A stretch of 64,000 bases of DNA. It comes from Thiohalobacter thiocyanaticus (lineage in GTDB: Bacteria; Pseudomonadota; Gammaproteobacteria; Thiohalobacterales; Thiohalobacteraceae). A program made the translations under genes and the position numbers. The notes beneath the pieces were generated by a model, which ran no database searches, had not been told where the DNA came from, and saw only the letters and a program-made list of their open reading frames with translations. Of the stretch, positions 45,104 through 53,231 are shown in pieces (position 1 is the stretch's first letter; each line of letters begins with the position of its first letter). Location of the stretch: the NCBI RefSeq assembly GCF_002356355.1, contig NZ_AP018052.1, positions 2,356,001 through 2,420,000 on the forward strand, read 5' to 3'.

Positions 45104-46369
45104 TCACGTCTTCTCCGGCAGAAACTCCGCCAGCATCTCGGTCAGGCCCACCACCTCGATATCCTCCATGCGGTTCTCCTCCAGGCCTTCCTCGAGCATG
45201 TTGCGGCAGTTGGAACAGGCCGTGACCAACTTCTCCACCTGCAGACCGTCGAGTTGCTTCTTCTTGCGGCTGAACACCTGGGCCCGCAGCGGGTTGGCGC
45301 GCTCGTTGGCGCTCACGCCGCCGCCGCCGCCGCAGCACCAGTTCATCACCCCGGCATCGGGCATCTCGACGAAGTCCTCCGCCACCATGTTGAGCAGACT
45401 GCGCGGCTGCTGCACCACGCCGCCGCGGCGTACCAGCTGGCAGGGGTCGTGGAAGGTCACCCGCGCCGATTCCCTGCCGCTGGTCTGCAGCCGGCCCTCG
45501 GCGCGCAGTTCATCCAGCACCTCCAGGATATGCTTGACCTCGAACGGGTAGCTGCGCCCGATGAGGTTGGGCCCCTCCCAGCGCAGGGCGGTGTAGGCGT
45601 GGCCGCACTCGGGGCTGATAACGGTCCTGACCCCTAGCCGTTCGGCACTGTCGACAATGCGCTGCACCAGCTCCGCGGCCAGATCACTGGAGCCAATCTG
45701 AATGCCGCTGTTGGTGGCCTCGAAGGCGGTCGAGGACAGGGTCCAGGACACGCCGGCACGGTCGAATATCTCCGTGACCGCCCCGATGATCTCGTTGAAC
45801 TGGGCGATCTCGGCAGAGGACAGCAGCATCAGGTACTCGGCGCCCTCGACATCCAGCGGCACCGTGAGGCCCGTCTCCTTCTCGGTGTGTTTGATCTGCG
45901 CCTTGAGGGTATCGATGGTCACCCCCATGGGACTGCCGATCTCGATGGCGCGGGTGGTGGCCATCTTCAACCCTTCCGGGGCATGACCGGAAGCGGCCAT
46001 GGCCTCGCGCGACTTGCGGATCATGTAGGTGATGTCATTGCCGACCGGACACACGGCGGTGCAGCGCCCGCACAGGGTGCAGCCGTCGTAGATGAGCGTC
46101 TCCCACTCGGCCAGTTCCTCGTCGGTGATCTTCTTCTCCAGACCCAGCTTCGACAGCAACCGGCCCCAGAAGGTGAAGTTCTGCTTCCAGGCGCGGCGCA
46201 GCGGTTCGGTCTTGTAGATGGGCGTGTACTTCGGATCACCGGTCTCGGTGTAGAACAGGCAGGCATGGGCACACATGCCGCAGTGCACGCAGCTGTTGAA
46301 ATAGGAGGCAATGGGCCCGTCGATCTGGTTGACGAAGGCGTTGAGACCGCGTTCGAGCGAGGGACTCAT
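45104..46369 (-). CDS. isp2: Isp2, HdrD/DsrK-like iron-sulfur protein of Hyn hydrogenase
   Basis: A 421-aa cytoplasmic electron-transfer protein. Two [4Fe-4S] motifs lie near the N-terminus (CVHCGMCAHACLF and CTLCGRCTAVCPVG). Two CCG-type domains follow, with GHAYTALRWEGP, FHDPCQLVRRGG and NWCCGGGGGV and a last CSNCRNM. This layout is that of heterodisulfide-reductase D and DsrK. In Thiocapsa Hyn it passes electrons with Isp1 to the membrane. ATG 46369 overlaps the isp1 stop by 4 bases. A much longer frame to 46927 runs antisense-like through isp1 and is not the start. Confidence 0.94.
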   Translation of the reverse strand: MSPSLERGLNAFVNQIDGPIASYFNSCVHCGMCAHACLFYTETGDPKYTPIYKTEPLRRAWKQNFTFWGRLLSKLGLEKKITDEELAEWETLIYDGCTLCGRCTAVCPVGNDITYMIRKSREAMAASGHAPEGLKMATTRAIEIGSPMGVTIDTLKAQIKHTEKETGLTVPLDVEGAEYLMLLSSAEIAQFNEIIGAVTEIFDRAGVSWTLSSTAFEATNSGIQIGSSDLAAELVQRIVDSAERLGVRTVISPECGHAYTALRWEGPNLIGRSYPFEVKHILEVLDELRAEGRLQTSGRESARVTFHDPCQLVRRGGVVQQPRSLLNMVAEDFVEMPDAGVMNWCCGGGGGVSANERANPLRAQVFSRKKKQLDGLQVEKLVTACSNCRNMLEEGLEENRMEDIEVVGLTEMLAEFLPEKT

Positions 46370-47016
46370 AGCTGGACTCCCTTGCGACCCATGGCCGCAC
46401 CGTTGTAGTAGCGCGACACCGCGAAGGTGAAGGCGTGCATCAGCTTGGTGAAGGGAAACACCACCATCAGGATCTCCACGCTCAGGATATGCAGCGCCAG
46501 CATGGTGGTGTAGGGCACCACGTCCATGTGCATGGCCATGTAGCCGGTCACTACCGGCAGGGTGGTAACGACCCAGGCGATGTAGTCCTGAGATGTGGAC
46601 AGGAAGCGGCGCACCGGGTCGACCAGCCGGTGCACCAGCAGCGCCACCAGCGCGGCGATGGTGAGAATGGACAGAAAATCGATCACTGGCGACGGCAGCC
46701 CGGCCCAGCCGAAACCCAGCACGTCCTTGAAGAACTGGATGTGGGGGATGAAAAACAGCAGTACCAGCAGGAAGCCGATGTGGAACACATAGCCGGCGAT
46801 CAACACCAGCGGCGAGTTCTTCATCAGGCCCTCGCTCGGCAGGGAGCGCCGCCACACGGCACGCCAACCGGCCCGCGAGGCGCTGGCGCGCGGTCTGGAC
46901 AGATCCGGCTTGCGCCCGATCAGCCACATTTCGATGAAGCGCATGAAGATCCCGACCAGGAATATCACAGTTGCATATTCCAGGCCCGGACCCCTTACCC
47001 AGTTGAGAAATTCCAT
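46366..47016 (-). CDS. isp1: Isp1, NarI-like cytochrome b membrane subunit of Hyn hydrogenase
   Basis: A 216-aa integral membrane protein with five probable helices, resembling the gamma subunit of nitrate reductase (NarI). Conserved histidines, likely heme b ligands, appear in YVFHIGF, LLVHRLVDP and LALHI. It should pass electrons between HynSL/Isp2 and quinone. The stop overlaps the isp2 start. A 283-base gap with repeats separates it from hynS upstream. Confidence 0.93.
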   Translation of the reverse strand: MEFLNWVRGPGLEYATVIFLVGIFMRFIEMWLIGRKPDLSRPRASASRAGWRAVWRRSLPSEGLMKNSPLVLIAGYVFHIGFLLVLLFFIPHIQFFKDVLGFGWAGLPSPVIDFLSILTIAALVALLVHRLVDPVRRFLSTSQDYIAWVVTTLPVVTGYMAMHMDVVPYTTMLALHILSVEILMVVFPFTKLMHAFTFAVSRYYNGAAMGRKGVQL

Positions 47017-47061
47017 ATCGGTCTCCCCAGACCTGCCCTGCTACTCAATCAGCTCGTTTAC

Positions 47062-47292
47062 TTGCCACGGAAACACATGGTATGGAACCGAAAATATTCA
47101 TCCAATGGTTTGAATGGCTCTCGCATAACCCGGATACCCGCTTATCCGTCGTTCCCGCGAAGGCGGGAACCCAGTGTCCGGCAGAGCAGATACACACTGG
47201 ATCCCCGCCTGCGCGGGGGTGACGAGGCTGGGGCAAGAGCCTGTTCACTGAATTGATTGCATTCCGTGTTGTTCCGTGTGCTTCCGTGGCCA
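47062..47292. repeat. MITE-like element between hynS and isp1
   Basis: Ends are GCCACGGAAACACATGG and GTGTGCTTCCGTGGC. A GTCATTCCCGC-type paired hairpin (47147-47224) sits inside. It is the third repeat element within the hyn-hyd gene run. Confidence 0.68.
47147..47224. repeat. Extragenic palindrome, GTCATTCCCGC family
   Basis: CGTCGTTCCCGCGAAGGCGG faces CCCCGCCTGCGCGGGGGTGA. It is nested in the larger repeat between hynS and isp1. Confidence 0.8.
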
Positions 47293-47299
47293 TGAATAT

Positions 47300-48394
47300 C
47301 TAGTCCTTCAGATCATCCACCGTCATCTTCTCCCGGCTGGCGGCCGCCTTATGCTTCTGACTACGCGCATACAGCCCGGCGGCCGCGCCGGCCACAGCGC
47401 CGGCGGCGATCGCCCCGCCGGCCAGACCGGACAGGTCGCCGGTGGCCGCGCTCAGCGGTTTGTAGAAGCTGCCGGCATCCCAGAAATCCGGTTCCGAGCA
47501 ACCGATACAGCCGTGACCGGATTCGATGGGGAAGCTGGTCCCCATGTTCCACTTGGCGGTGGCACAGGCGTTGTGTGTGGTCGGGCCCTTGCAGCCCAGT
47601 TCGTACAGGCACCAGCCCTTGCGCGCGCCCTCGTCGTCGAAGGTCTTGGCGAACTTGCCGGCGTCGTAGAAGGGCCGGCGGTAACAGCGATCATGGATGG
47701 AGTCGCCGAAGAAGGCCTTGGGCCGGCCCAGATCGTCGAGTTCGGGCACGCTGCCGAAAGTGAGGTAGTGCGCCAGCACGCCGGTGATGACCACCGGGAT
47801 GGGCGGGCAGCCGGAGACGTTGATCAGCGGCTTGCTGGCGATGCTGCCGTCGGCCATCAGGGCGGCGACGCTCTTCGCCCCGGTGGGATTGGGATCGGCC
47901 TTGGGGATACCGCCGAAGGCGGCGCAGGAACCGATGGCCACCACGGCCGCGGCATCCTTGACCGTATGCGCCAGCATGTCCAGGTTGGTCATGCCCGCGA
48001 TGGTGGAGTAGACACCGCCGTCAGCAACCGGAATGGAACCGTCGACCAGTACCAGATAACCGCCCTCCTCCATGGCCTGTTCGCGCGCCAGTTCGGCGGC
48101 TTCGCCGGCGGCGGCCTGCAGGGTGTGGTGATAGTCCAGCGAAATCAGGTCGAAGATCAGGTTCTCCACCGTCGGCGAGTGCGAGCGGGTCAGCGACTCG
48201 GTGCAGCCGGTGCACTCCTGGAACGACAGCCAGATCACCGAGGGGCGGGTGCGTTTGCCCAGGGCCTCGGCGATGGCCGGCGCCATGGTCGGCGGCAACG
48301 CCATCATGGAGGCGGTGGCCGCACAGAACTTGAGAAAGGCGCGGCGGCTGATGCCCTGTCGGGCCAGCTGCTGGGCAAGCGTCGGTCGTGTCAT
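47300..48394 (-). CDS. hynS: Membrane-linked [NiFe] hydrogenase small subunit (Hyn type)
   Basis: A 364-aa iron-sulfur subunit exported with HynL by the Tat system: the N-terminus has SRRAFLKF followed by a hydrophobic stretch. The proximal cluster motif is SFQECTGCTESL; distal and medial clusters use GSCAAFGG, SGCPPIP, CYRRPFYD, CLYELGCKGP and GHGCIGCSEPDF. A C-terminal Gly/Ala-rich helix (about 325-345) anchors it in the membrane. It is downstream of the HupH-like gene, overlapping by 4 bases. Confidence 0.95.
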   Translation of the reverse strand: MTRPTLAQQLARQGISRRAFLKFCAATASMMALPPTMAPAIAEALGKRTRPSVIWLSFQECTGCTESLTRSHSPTVENLIFDLISLDYHHTLQAAAGEAAELAREQAMEEGGYLVLVDGSIPVADGGVYSTIAGMTNLDMLAHTVKDAAAVVAIGSCAAFGGIPKADPNPTGAKSVAALMADGSIASKPLINVSGCPPIPVVITGVLAHYLTFGSVPELDDLGRPKAFFGDSIHDRCYRRPFYDAGKFAKTFDDEGARKGWCLYELGCKGPTTHNACATAKWNMGTSFPIESGHGCIGCSEPDFWDAGSFYKPLSAATGDLSGLAGGAIAAGAVAGAAAGLYARSQKHKAAASREKMTVDDLKD

Positions 48395-48831
48395 GCGGAT
48401 TCTCCTGTGGGCAGCGCCTCGTGCAGGCGCTGCAGCCCTTCATGGATGTCTTCCTGCTGGGAACGGATAATCTCGGGACAGGCGGTGACTTCGACCTGCT
48501 GGGTCATGATTTCCCCGTCGCGGTTGCGATGCACCACCCACCAGATCCCCGGATAGGCTGTCTCGTGGATGGCCGTGGGGCCGAGGGAGTCGAGTTCGAT
48601 ACGCACCTCACCCACCCCCAGCCATTCACGCAGCAGTTCGTGCTCGGCCACCGGCATCGGCAGGCTGCGCAGGTCGATGACATGGGTCTCGCCGGTCCGG
48701 CGGAATATCTCCAGCCTTTCGGCCAGTTCCATCAACAGGGCCTGTACCGCCGGCGTGATGTCCGTGTCCGACACGACCTCATCCGCAACAGTGACGACCG
48801 GGATATCGTTCAGGCCGCCCACTGACGCCAC
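48391..48831 (-). CDS. HupH/HyaF-like hydrogenase maturation factor
   Basis: A 146-aa protein matching the C-terminal HupH_C domain, with TGETHVIDLRSLPMP, LGVGEVRIELDSLG and TAYPGIWWVVHRN. HupH/HyaF assists assembly of the hydrogenase small subunit and its clusters. Full-length HupH is about 280 aa, so this is a short form. It starts at GTG 48831 inside the protease gene (22-base overlap) and ends overlapping hynS, which ties it to the Hyn enzyme. Confidence 0.85.
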   Translation of the reverse strand: MASVGGLNDIPVVTVADEVVSDTDITPAVQALLMELAERLEIFRRTGETHVIDLRSLPMPVAEHELLREWLGVGEVRIELDSLGPTAIHETAYPGIWWVVHRNRDGEIMTQQVEVTACPEIIRSQQEDIHEGLQRLHEALPTGESA

Positions 48832-49292
48832 CGTTGAATGAGCGAATGGATGGCCTCGCAGGCCGGCTCGATGGCCGCCTGCACCGCTTCGGTGGGCATA
48901 TCGCCCCAGTCGACCTGCTCCGGCTGGATGGCGACCAGGGCGCGGCGCTGTGGCAGTGAATCGGTCAGGCGGGCGATGGCCAGCAGGTCGAGCAGACTGA
49001 CCTCATGCACGCTGCGCTTGCGGTTGCTGCCGATGAATTCGTCCATGCCTTCGTTCTCGTAGACCTGAACGGTACCGGGCGCGGCATTGAGTTCGGCGGC
49101 ATCGACAACGATAAGCCGATTGGTGGATTCGATGGCTTCGGCCAGGGTGAAGCTCAGGGTGCCGCCGTCCATGCAGGTCACGTTCCCGTCGAGCAGGGCA
49201 GCTTCTTCCAGCCGTTTTACGACATGGACGCCGACCCCTTCATCGCTGAGCAGGGTATTGCCGAGTCCAAGTACAAGGCAGTTGTTATTCAT
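48810..49292 (-). CDS. hynD: Hydrogenase maturation protease (HupD/HynD type)
   Basis: A 160-aa endopeptidase that should cleave the HynL tail after nickel insertion. The canonical nickel-sensing motifs are present: LGLGNTLLSDEGVGVH with its Asp or Glu, IVVDAAELN with the Asp, and RSVHEVSLLDLL with the His. ATG 49292 gives the normal start. It is the first gene of the hyn run, followed by the HupH-like gene with overlap. A promoter-like site and an FNR-type box lie upstream. Confidence 0.92.
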   Translation of the reverse strand: MNNNCLVLGLGNTLLSDEGVGVHVVKRLEEAALLDGNVTCMDGGTLSFTLAEAIESTNRLIVVDAAELNAAPGTVQVYENEGMDEFIGSNRKRSVHEVSLLDLLAIARLTDSLPQRRALVAIQPEQVDWGDMPTEAVQAAIEPACEAIHSLIQRWRQWAA

Positions 49293-49331
49293 TCTTGAGC
49301 GTGTCTTTGTATGGACGCTTCCATGGACCCT

Positions 49332-49384
49332 ATTATTGCCCCTGTGCGCCACAGGTCAACAGGTAATGGATTGACGCATATCAA
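49332..49384 (-). promoter_or_regulatory. Candidate hyn promoter with FNR-type box
   Basis: Read on the minus strand, TTGACC (49354-49359) and AATAAT (49332-49337) are 16 bases apart and point at hynD. Upstream lies TTGATATGCGTCAA (49371-49384), one base off the FNR/Anr consensus TTGAT-N4-ATCAA. The box is centred near -52, which is not one of the usual FNR distances (about -41 or -61), so the link to this promoter is tentative. Confidence 0.5.
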
Positions 49385-49425
49385 GCGCCCTGCGGACAGG
49401 ATATAGCAGAATGTGAAATACCTGT

Positions 49426-49716
49426 CTATCGGCCACTGCGCAGGTAATCCAGCAATGCCTGCTGCTCTTCCAGCGACAGCCGGAAACGGTGTTTGCGCAG
49501 CGCGGGCGCGGCCAGTTCGGCCTGCAGCCGGGCCGGCTCCATATCAGCAAAAACTGATATGGATCGATGGCAGGACTGGCAATTCTGCTCATACAGTGCC
49601 CTGCCCGTTTCGGTTGCCGTCCCGGACGAGCAGGCACTGACGCCCGCACCCAGCATCAGCAGTCCCAGCCACGCCCGCGCGGCAGAGCCTGCCGTCGCCA
49701 CTCGCCTGTCGTGCAT
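49426..49716 (-). CDS. Small lipoprotein with a c-type heme motif
   Basis: A 96-aa protein with an N-terminal lipobox-like signal (LMLGAGVSAC, Cys at about 29) and one heme c site CQSCH at about 47-51. A Met that could be the second heme ligand is in FADMEPARL. It is short for a cytochrome c domain and may be a minimal electron carrier at the outer or inner membrane. It sits between hynD and the hypCABD genes, on the hynD strand, so it may relate to hydrogen electron flow. Confidence 0.7.
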   Translation of the reverse strand: MHDRRVATAGSAARAWLGLLMLGAGVSACSSGTATETGRALYEQNCQSCHRSISVFADMEPARLQAELAAPALRKHRFRLSLEEQQALLDYLRSGR

Positions 49717-49860
49717 ACCGCTGCCACTCCCTTATCGAAGTTATGGACTGAGTATGACAGCCATATGACGCGGCGCAAGGCGGTGCCTTGCATGCATGAA
49801 CCAATCGTAGGACTATACTGGGAAACACCGGCCCAAACGCCCGATCACGGAGGCCCGCCC

Positions 49861-50106
49861 ATGTGCCTGGGCATACCCATGCAGGTTCTCAATGTCGACG
49901 GTTTCGTCGCCCAGTGCGAGGCCAAGGGGGTACAGCGCGATGTCAGCCTGTTCCTGCTTCAGGATGAACCTCTGGCCCCGGGCGATTTCGTGATGGTGCA
50001 CGTCGGCTACGCCATCCAGAAGATGAGCGCACAGGAGGCGCGTTCGGCCTGGGAACTCTACGATGAGATGCTGGGGCAACTGGAAGGCGGCGGCGTCGAT
50101 GCATGA
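49861..50106 (+). CDS. hypC: Hydrogenase assembly chaperone HypC
   Basis: An 81-aa chaperone starting MCLGIPMQV, whose Cys-2 is essential for binding HypD and the Fe(CN)2CO unit. The VHVGYAIQKMSAQEA segment is typical. GGAGG precedes ATG 49861. It overlaps hypA by 8 bases. It starts the plus-strand hypCABD run that is divergent from hyn. Confidence 0.96.
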   Translation: MCLGIPMQVLNVDGFVAQCEAKGVQRDVSLFLLQDEPLAPGDFVMVHVGYAIQKMSAQEARSAWELYDEMLGQLEGGGVDA

Positions 50107-50470
50107 GCTGTCCGTGTGCCAGGGCATGCTGCGCCAGGTCAGCGACCTGGCCCGCCGTCACCGCGCCGAGAGGGTCTCGCGCATCGTGGTACGCATCGGC
50201 CCGCTTGCCGGGGTGGAACCCGAACTGCTGCGCCAGGCCTTTCCCATTGCCAGCGCCGGCACCCTGGCCGCGAGTGCCGATCTGGTCGTGGAGACGGACG
50301 CCCTGCGCGTGCACTGCAACGAATGCGGCACCGAATCCGAGGTCCGACCCAACCGGCTGCTGTGCAACCAATGCGGCTCCTGGCAGACCCGGCTCATCAG
50401 CGGGGACGAATTGCTGCTGGCCAGCGTGGAGTTCATCATGCCCGAAACCGAATCCGCTTATCTGAACTGA
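50099..50470 (+). CDS. hypA: Nickel-insertion protein HypA
   Basis: A 123-aa nickel metallochaperone. The N-terminal MHELSV (His-2 binds Ni) and the zinc site CNECG...CNQCGS are both present. It delivers Ni to the large subunit together with HypB, which follows after 22 bases. It starts inside hypC. Confidence 0.96.
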   Translation: MHELSVCQGMLRQVSDLARRHRAERVSRIVVRIGPLAGVEPELLRQAFPIASAGTLAASADLVVETDALRVHCNECGTESEVRPNRLLCNQCGSWQTRLISGDELLLASVEFIMPETESAYLN

Positions 50471-50492
50471 ACGCATAACGGGAACTTACACC

Positions 50493-51323
50493 ATGTGTGA
50501 CACCTGCGGCTGCAACCTCACTCCCGGCAACCGTCACCTGCTGGAAATCGACGGCAAGCTCAGATTCACCCGTCAGGGACACGAAAGCGTGGAGGTACTG
50601 CAGGGCCTGCTGTCGGAAAACGACCGCCAGGCCGCCCACAACCGCGAACACTTCGACCGCCACGGCGTGCTGGCGGTCAATCTGATGTCCTCACCCGGCT
50701 CGGGCAAAACGGCGCTGCTGGAGGCGACCATCGATGCGCTGGGCAATGAACTGCGGATCGGCGTCATCGAGGGCGACCTGGAAACCGAGAACGACGCCGA
50801 GCGCATCCGCGCCCGCGGCGTGCCGGCCTTCCAGATCGCCACCGGCACCGCCTGCCACCTGGATGCCCACATGGTGCATGACGCCCTGCATCATCTGGAC
50901 CTCGACGACCTGGACATCCTGTTCATCGAGAACGTCGGCAACCTGGTCTGTCCGGCCAGCTTCGATCTGGGTCATCATCGCAACGTCACCCTGCTGTCGG
51001 TGACCGAGGGCGACGACAAACCGGCCAAGTATCCGGTGATGTTCCGCGCCGCTGACCTGATGCTGCTGACCAAGGCCGACCTGCTGGCGGTGCTGGACGA
51101 TTTCGACCCCGACCGCGCCACCCGCTGCCTGCGTGAACTGGCCAATCCCGCGCCCGTGTTCAATCTTTCGGCCCGCAAGGGGCAGGGTCTGGACGCCTGG
51201 CTGGACTGGCTGCGCGCCGAGGTCGACGCCCAGCGCGAACGCCGCGCGCGCAGCGAAACCCTGCGCCCGGCGATTCAGCCCGAGGGCGCGGCTTTGCACA
51301 GCGGCCCGCGCCCACACCCCTGA
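50493..51323 (+). CDS. hypB: Nickel-incorporation GTPase HypB
   Basis: A 276-aa GTPase. The N-terminal MCDTCGC is the high-affinity nickel site of the E. coli type. No His-rich stretch follows, so there is little nickel storage. The P-loop is SSPGSGKTALLE, and IEGDLETENDAERI and LTKADLL are the other GTPase motifs. A 30-residue C-terminal tail beyond the domain has no recognised function. It works with HypA to load nickel. Confidence 0.96.
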   Translation: MCDTCGCNLTPGNRHLLEIDGKLRFTRQGHESVEVLQGLLSENDRQAAHNREHFDRHGVLAVNLMSSPGSGKTALLEATIDALGNELRIGVIEGDLETENDAERIRARGVPAFQIATGTACHLDAHMVHDALHHLDLDDLDILFIENVGNLVCPASFDLGHHRNVTLLSVTEGDDKPAKYPVMFRAADLMLLTKADLLAVLDDFDPDRATRCLRELANPAPVFNLSARKGQGLDAWLDWLRAEVDAQRERRARSETLRPAIQPEGAALHSGPRPHP

Positions 51324-51333
51324 GGCCATCACC

Positions 51334-52443
51334 ATGAGCGACTCCGCCGCCCGCCGCTGGCTGCAGCGCATCCACGACCTGGCTATCCGCGAGCCGGTGC
51401 GCATCATGAACGTCTGCGGCGGCCACGAACGCTCCATCACCCAGGCCGGGCTGCGCGGCGCCCTGCCGGAGAACATCGAACTGATTCCCGGACCGGGCTG
51501 TCCGGTGTGCGTATGCCCGGAAGAGGACGTCTATCACGCCATCCAGCTGGCCCTGAACGAGGATGTCATCCTGGTCGCCTTCGGCGACATGCTGCGGGTC
51601 CCGGTCAACGCCCCGAAGAAGGACCCGCGCTCGCTGGAACAGGCCCGGGCGGCCGGGGCCGACATCCGCCCCATCGCCTCACCCGCCGAGGCCGTGCGCA
51701 TCGCCCGTGCCGAGCCTGGAAGGCCGGTGGTCTTCTTCGCCGCCGGTTTCGAGACCACCACCGCGCCGGTGGCCGCCATGCTGGCCGAGGGCGTGCCCGA
51801 CAACCTGAGCGTACTGCTCTCGGGCCGACTGACCTGGCCGGCGGTGGCCATGCTGCTGGACTCCGAGCAGGCCGGCTTCGACTGCCTGGTCGCCCCCGGC
51901 CATGTCAGCACCGTGATGGGTCCGGAGGAATGGGAGTTCGTGGTCCAGCGCCACGGCATTCCGGCCGCCGTGGCCGGTTTCAGCCCGGAGTCGCTGCTGG
52001 CGGCCATGTACTCCACCCTGCGCCAGTACCGCGAGGGCCGGCCCTTCCTGGACAACTGCTATCCGGAACTGGTGCGCCCCGGCGGCAATACGGCCGCCCG
52101 CCGGCTGCTCGACCAGGTCATGGAGGTGGGTGACGCCAACTGGCGCGGCGTGGGCGTGATTCCGGACTCCGGCTTTCACCTGCGTGCGGCCTATGCTGCC
52201 CAGGATGCCCGCCGCCTGTATCCCGCCCAGCAGGACAGCGCGCGCAAGCGCGCCGGCCAGATGCCGCCCGGCTGCGACTGCGCCCGGGTGGTGCTGGGGA
52301 AGATCTATCCCAATGAATGCATCCTCTATGGCGCGGCCTGCACCCCGCGCCACCCCATCGGCCCCTGCATGGTCTCCGACGAGGGTGCGTGCCGCATCTG
52401 GTGGGCCGGCGGCGTGCGCGAGCGGGCGAAGGACACGGCCTGA
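51334..52443 (+). CDS. hypD: Hydrogenase Fe-ligand assembly protein HypD
   Basis: A 369-aa iron-sulfur scaffold on which, with HypC, the Fe(CN)2CO group is built. Conserved motifs are MNVCGGHERSI, GPGCPVCVCP, FAAGFETTTAP and VAPGHVSTVMG, with the [4Fe-4S] Cys in PPGCDCARVVLG, YPNECILYG and PIGPCMVSDEG. It is the last gene of the hypCABD run. A dispersed repeat region of about 335 bases follows. Confidence 0.97.
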   Translation: MSDSAARRWLQRIHDLAIREPVRIMNVCGGHERSITQAGLRGALPENIELIPGPGCPVCVCPEEDVYHAIQLALNEDVILVAFGDMLRVPVNAPKKDPRSLEQARAAGADIRPIASPAEAVRIARAEPGRPVVFFAAGFETTTAPVAAMLAEGVPDNLSVLLSGRLTWPAVAMLLDSEQAGFDCLVAPGHVSTVMGPEEWEFVVQRHGIPAAVAGFSPESLLAAMYSTLRQYREGRPFLDNCYPELVRPGGNTAARRLLDQVMEVGDANWRGVGVIPDSGFHLRAAYAAQDARRLYPAQQDSARKRAGQMPPGCDCARVVLGKIYPNECILYGAACTPRHPIGPCMVSDEGACRIWWAGGVRERAKDTA

Positions 52444-52492
52444 GTTTTTGTCGGCCACGAAACCCCACGATAATGATTAGTGATGGCAACCT

Positions 52493-52578
52493 GTAGGTTG
52501 GGTTAGGCGCGACAGCGCCGTAACCCAACGAATACGGTCAAGGCTGTTGAGTTACGCCCTGCGGGCTAATCAACCTAC
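52493..52578. repeat. GTAGGTTGGGTTAGG inverted-end repeat
   Basis: It starts GTAGGTTGGGTTAGGCGCG and ends CTAATCAACCTAC, close to the copy at 34974. It is the first of three repeats that fill the gene-free 52444-52778 stretch. Confidence 0.82.
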
Positions 52579-52588
52579 AGCGCTTCCC

Positions 52589-52660
52589 CGTCATTCCCGC
52601 GAAGGCGGGAATCCAGAAGCCACCGAGGTCTATGGATTCCCGCCTTCGCGGGAATGACGG
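52589..52660. repeat. Extragenic palindrome, GTCATTCCCGC family
   Basis: CGTCATTCCCGCGAAGGCGG faces CCCGCCTTCGCGGGAATGAC across about 30 bases. It is one of the best-conserved copies in the window. Confidence 0.88.
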
Positions 52661-52694
52661 GTAGAGGGATATCACAGACTTCTTGAGCATTAAG

Positions 52695-52772
52695 GTGTCC
52701 GTGCTTTCCGTGCTTTCCGTGCTTTCCGTGCTTTCCGTGCTTTCCGTGCTTTCCGTGTTTTCCGTGGCCATT
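52695..52772. repeat. CACGGAA-family end expanded into 9-bp tandem repeats
   Basis: Six exact copies of GTGCTTTCC begin at 52701, 52710, 52719, 52728, 52737 and 52746, and one GTGTTTTCC follows at 52755. The ending CCGTGGCC matches the MITE-like ends elsewhere. The unit equals the internal period of those ends, so this copy looks like a solo end lengthened by slippage. Confidence 0.85.
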
Positions 52773-52778
52773 ATAAAA

Positions 52779-53231
52779 TTACGCAGCGAACAGCCAGAAA
52801 TAGCCGATGTTGTAGAAGCAGTGCAGCCAGATCGGCGCGATCAGGCTGTCGTGCCGGTCGCGGAAATAACCGAACACCAGCGACGGCGCCAGCACCGCGG
52901 CCGCGGCCAGCGGCGGATGATTGATGAAATGCAGCGCAGTGAACACCAGGCTGGTGATGAGATTGGCCGGGGTGATGCCGAAGCGGGACACCCGCAGCCG
53001 CGGCCGCTCACGCAACCAGCCCTGCAGCAGGCCGCGGAACAGGACCTCCTCGACCACCGGATAGCCCAGCCCGAGCAGGACGAAGGCCTGAACGGCATGC
53101 AGCGGCCACAGCGGATCGGGTTCCGGCCGCAACCAGGCCAGCCCGGCCAGCCACAGCAGCACCGCTGCCAGATGGGCCAGCCAGAAATGACCGTCCCGCA
53201 GTACTGACCGCAGCCCGGCCGGCGACCTCAT
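52779..53231 (-). CDS. CPBP-family intramembrane glutamic protease
   Basis: A 150-aa membrane protein with about four helices. It has the CPBP/CAAX-protease motifs GYPVVEEVLFRGLLQ (EExxxR), LHFINH and a final LHCFYNIGYFW. The length is near that of small CPBP proteases that process C-terminal sorting tails such as JDVT-CTERM, but no such substrate is in the window, so the specific role is open. It overlaps the secreted protein gene upstream by 4 bases. Confidence 0.82.
   Translation of the reverse strand: MRSPAGLRSVLRDGHFWLAHLAAVLLWLAGLAWLRPEPDPLWPLHAVQAFVLLGLGYPVVEEVLFRGLLQGWLRERPRLRVSRFGITPANLITSLVFTALHFINHPPLAAAAVLAPSLVFGYFRDRHDSLIAPIWLHCFYNIGYFWLFAA

Noticed and set aside
45104-46927. 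Long 607-codon version of isp2
   Set aside because: The N-terminal 186 codons overlap isp1 in another frame and have no homology; the true start is at 46369 in an ATGA overlap.
52695-52772. CRISPR-like array
   Set aside because: The units are 9 bases with no spacers and belong to a dispersed-repeat end; no cas genes are present.
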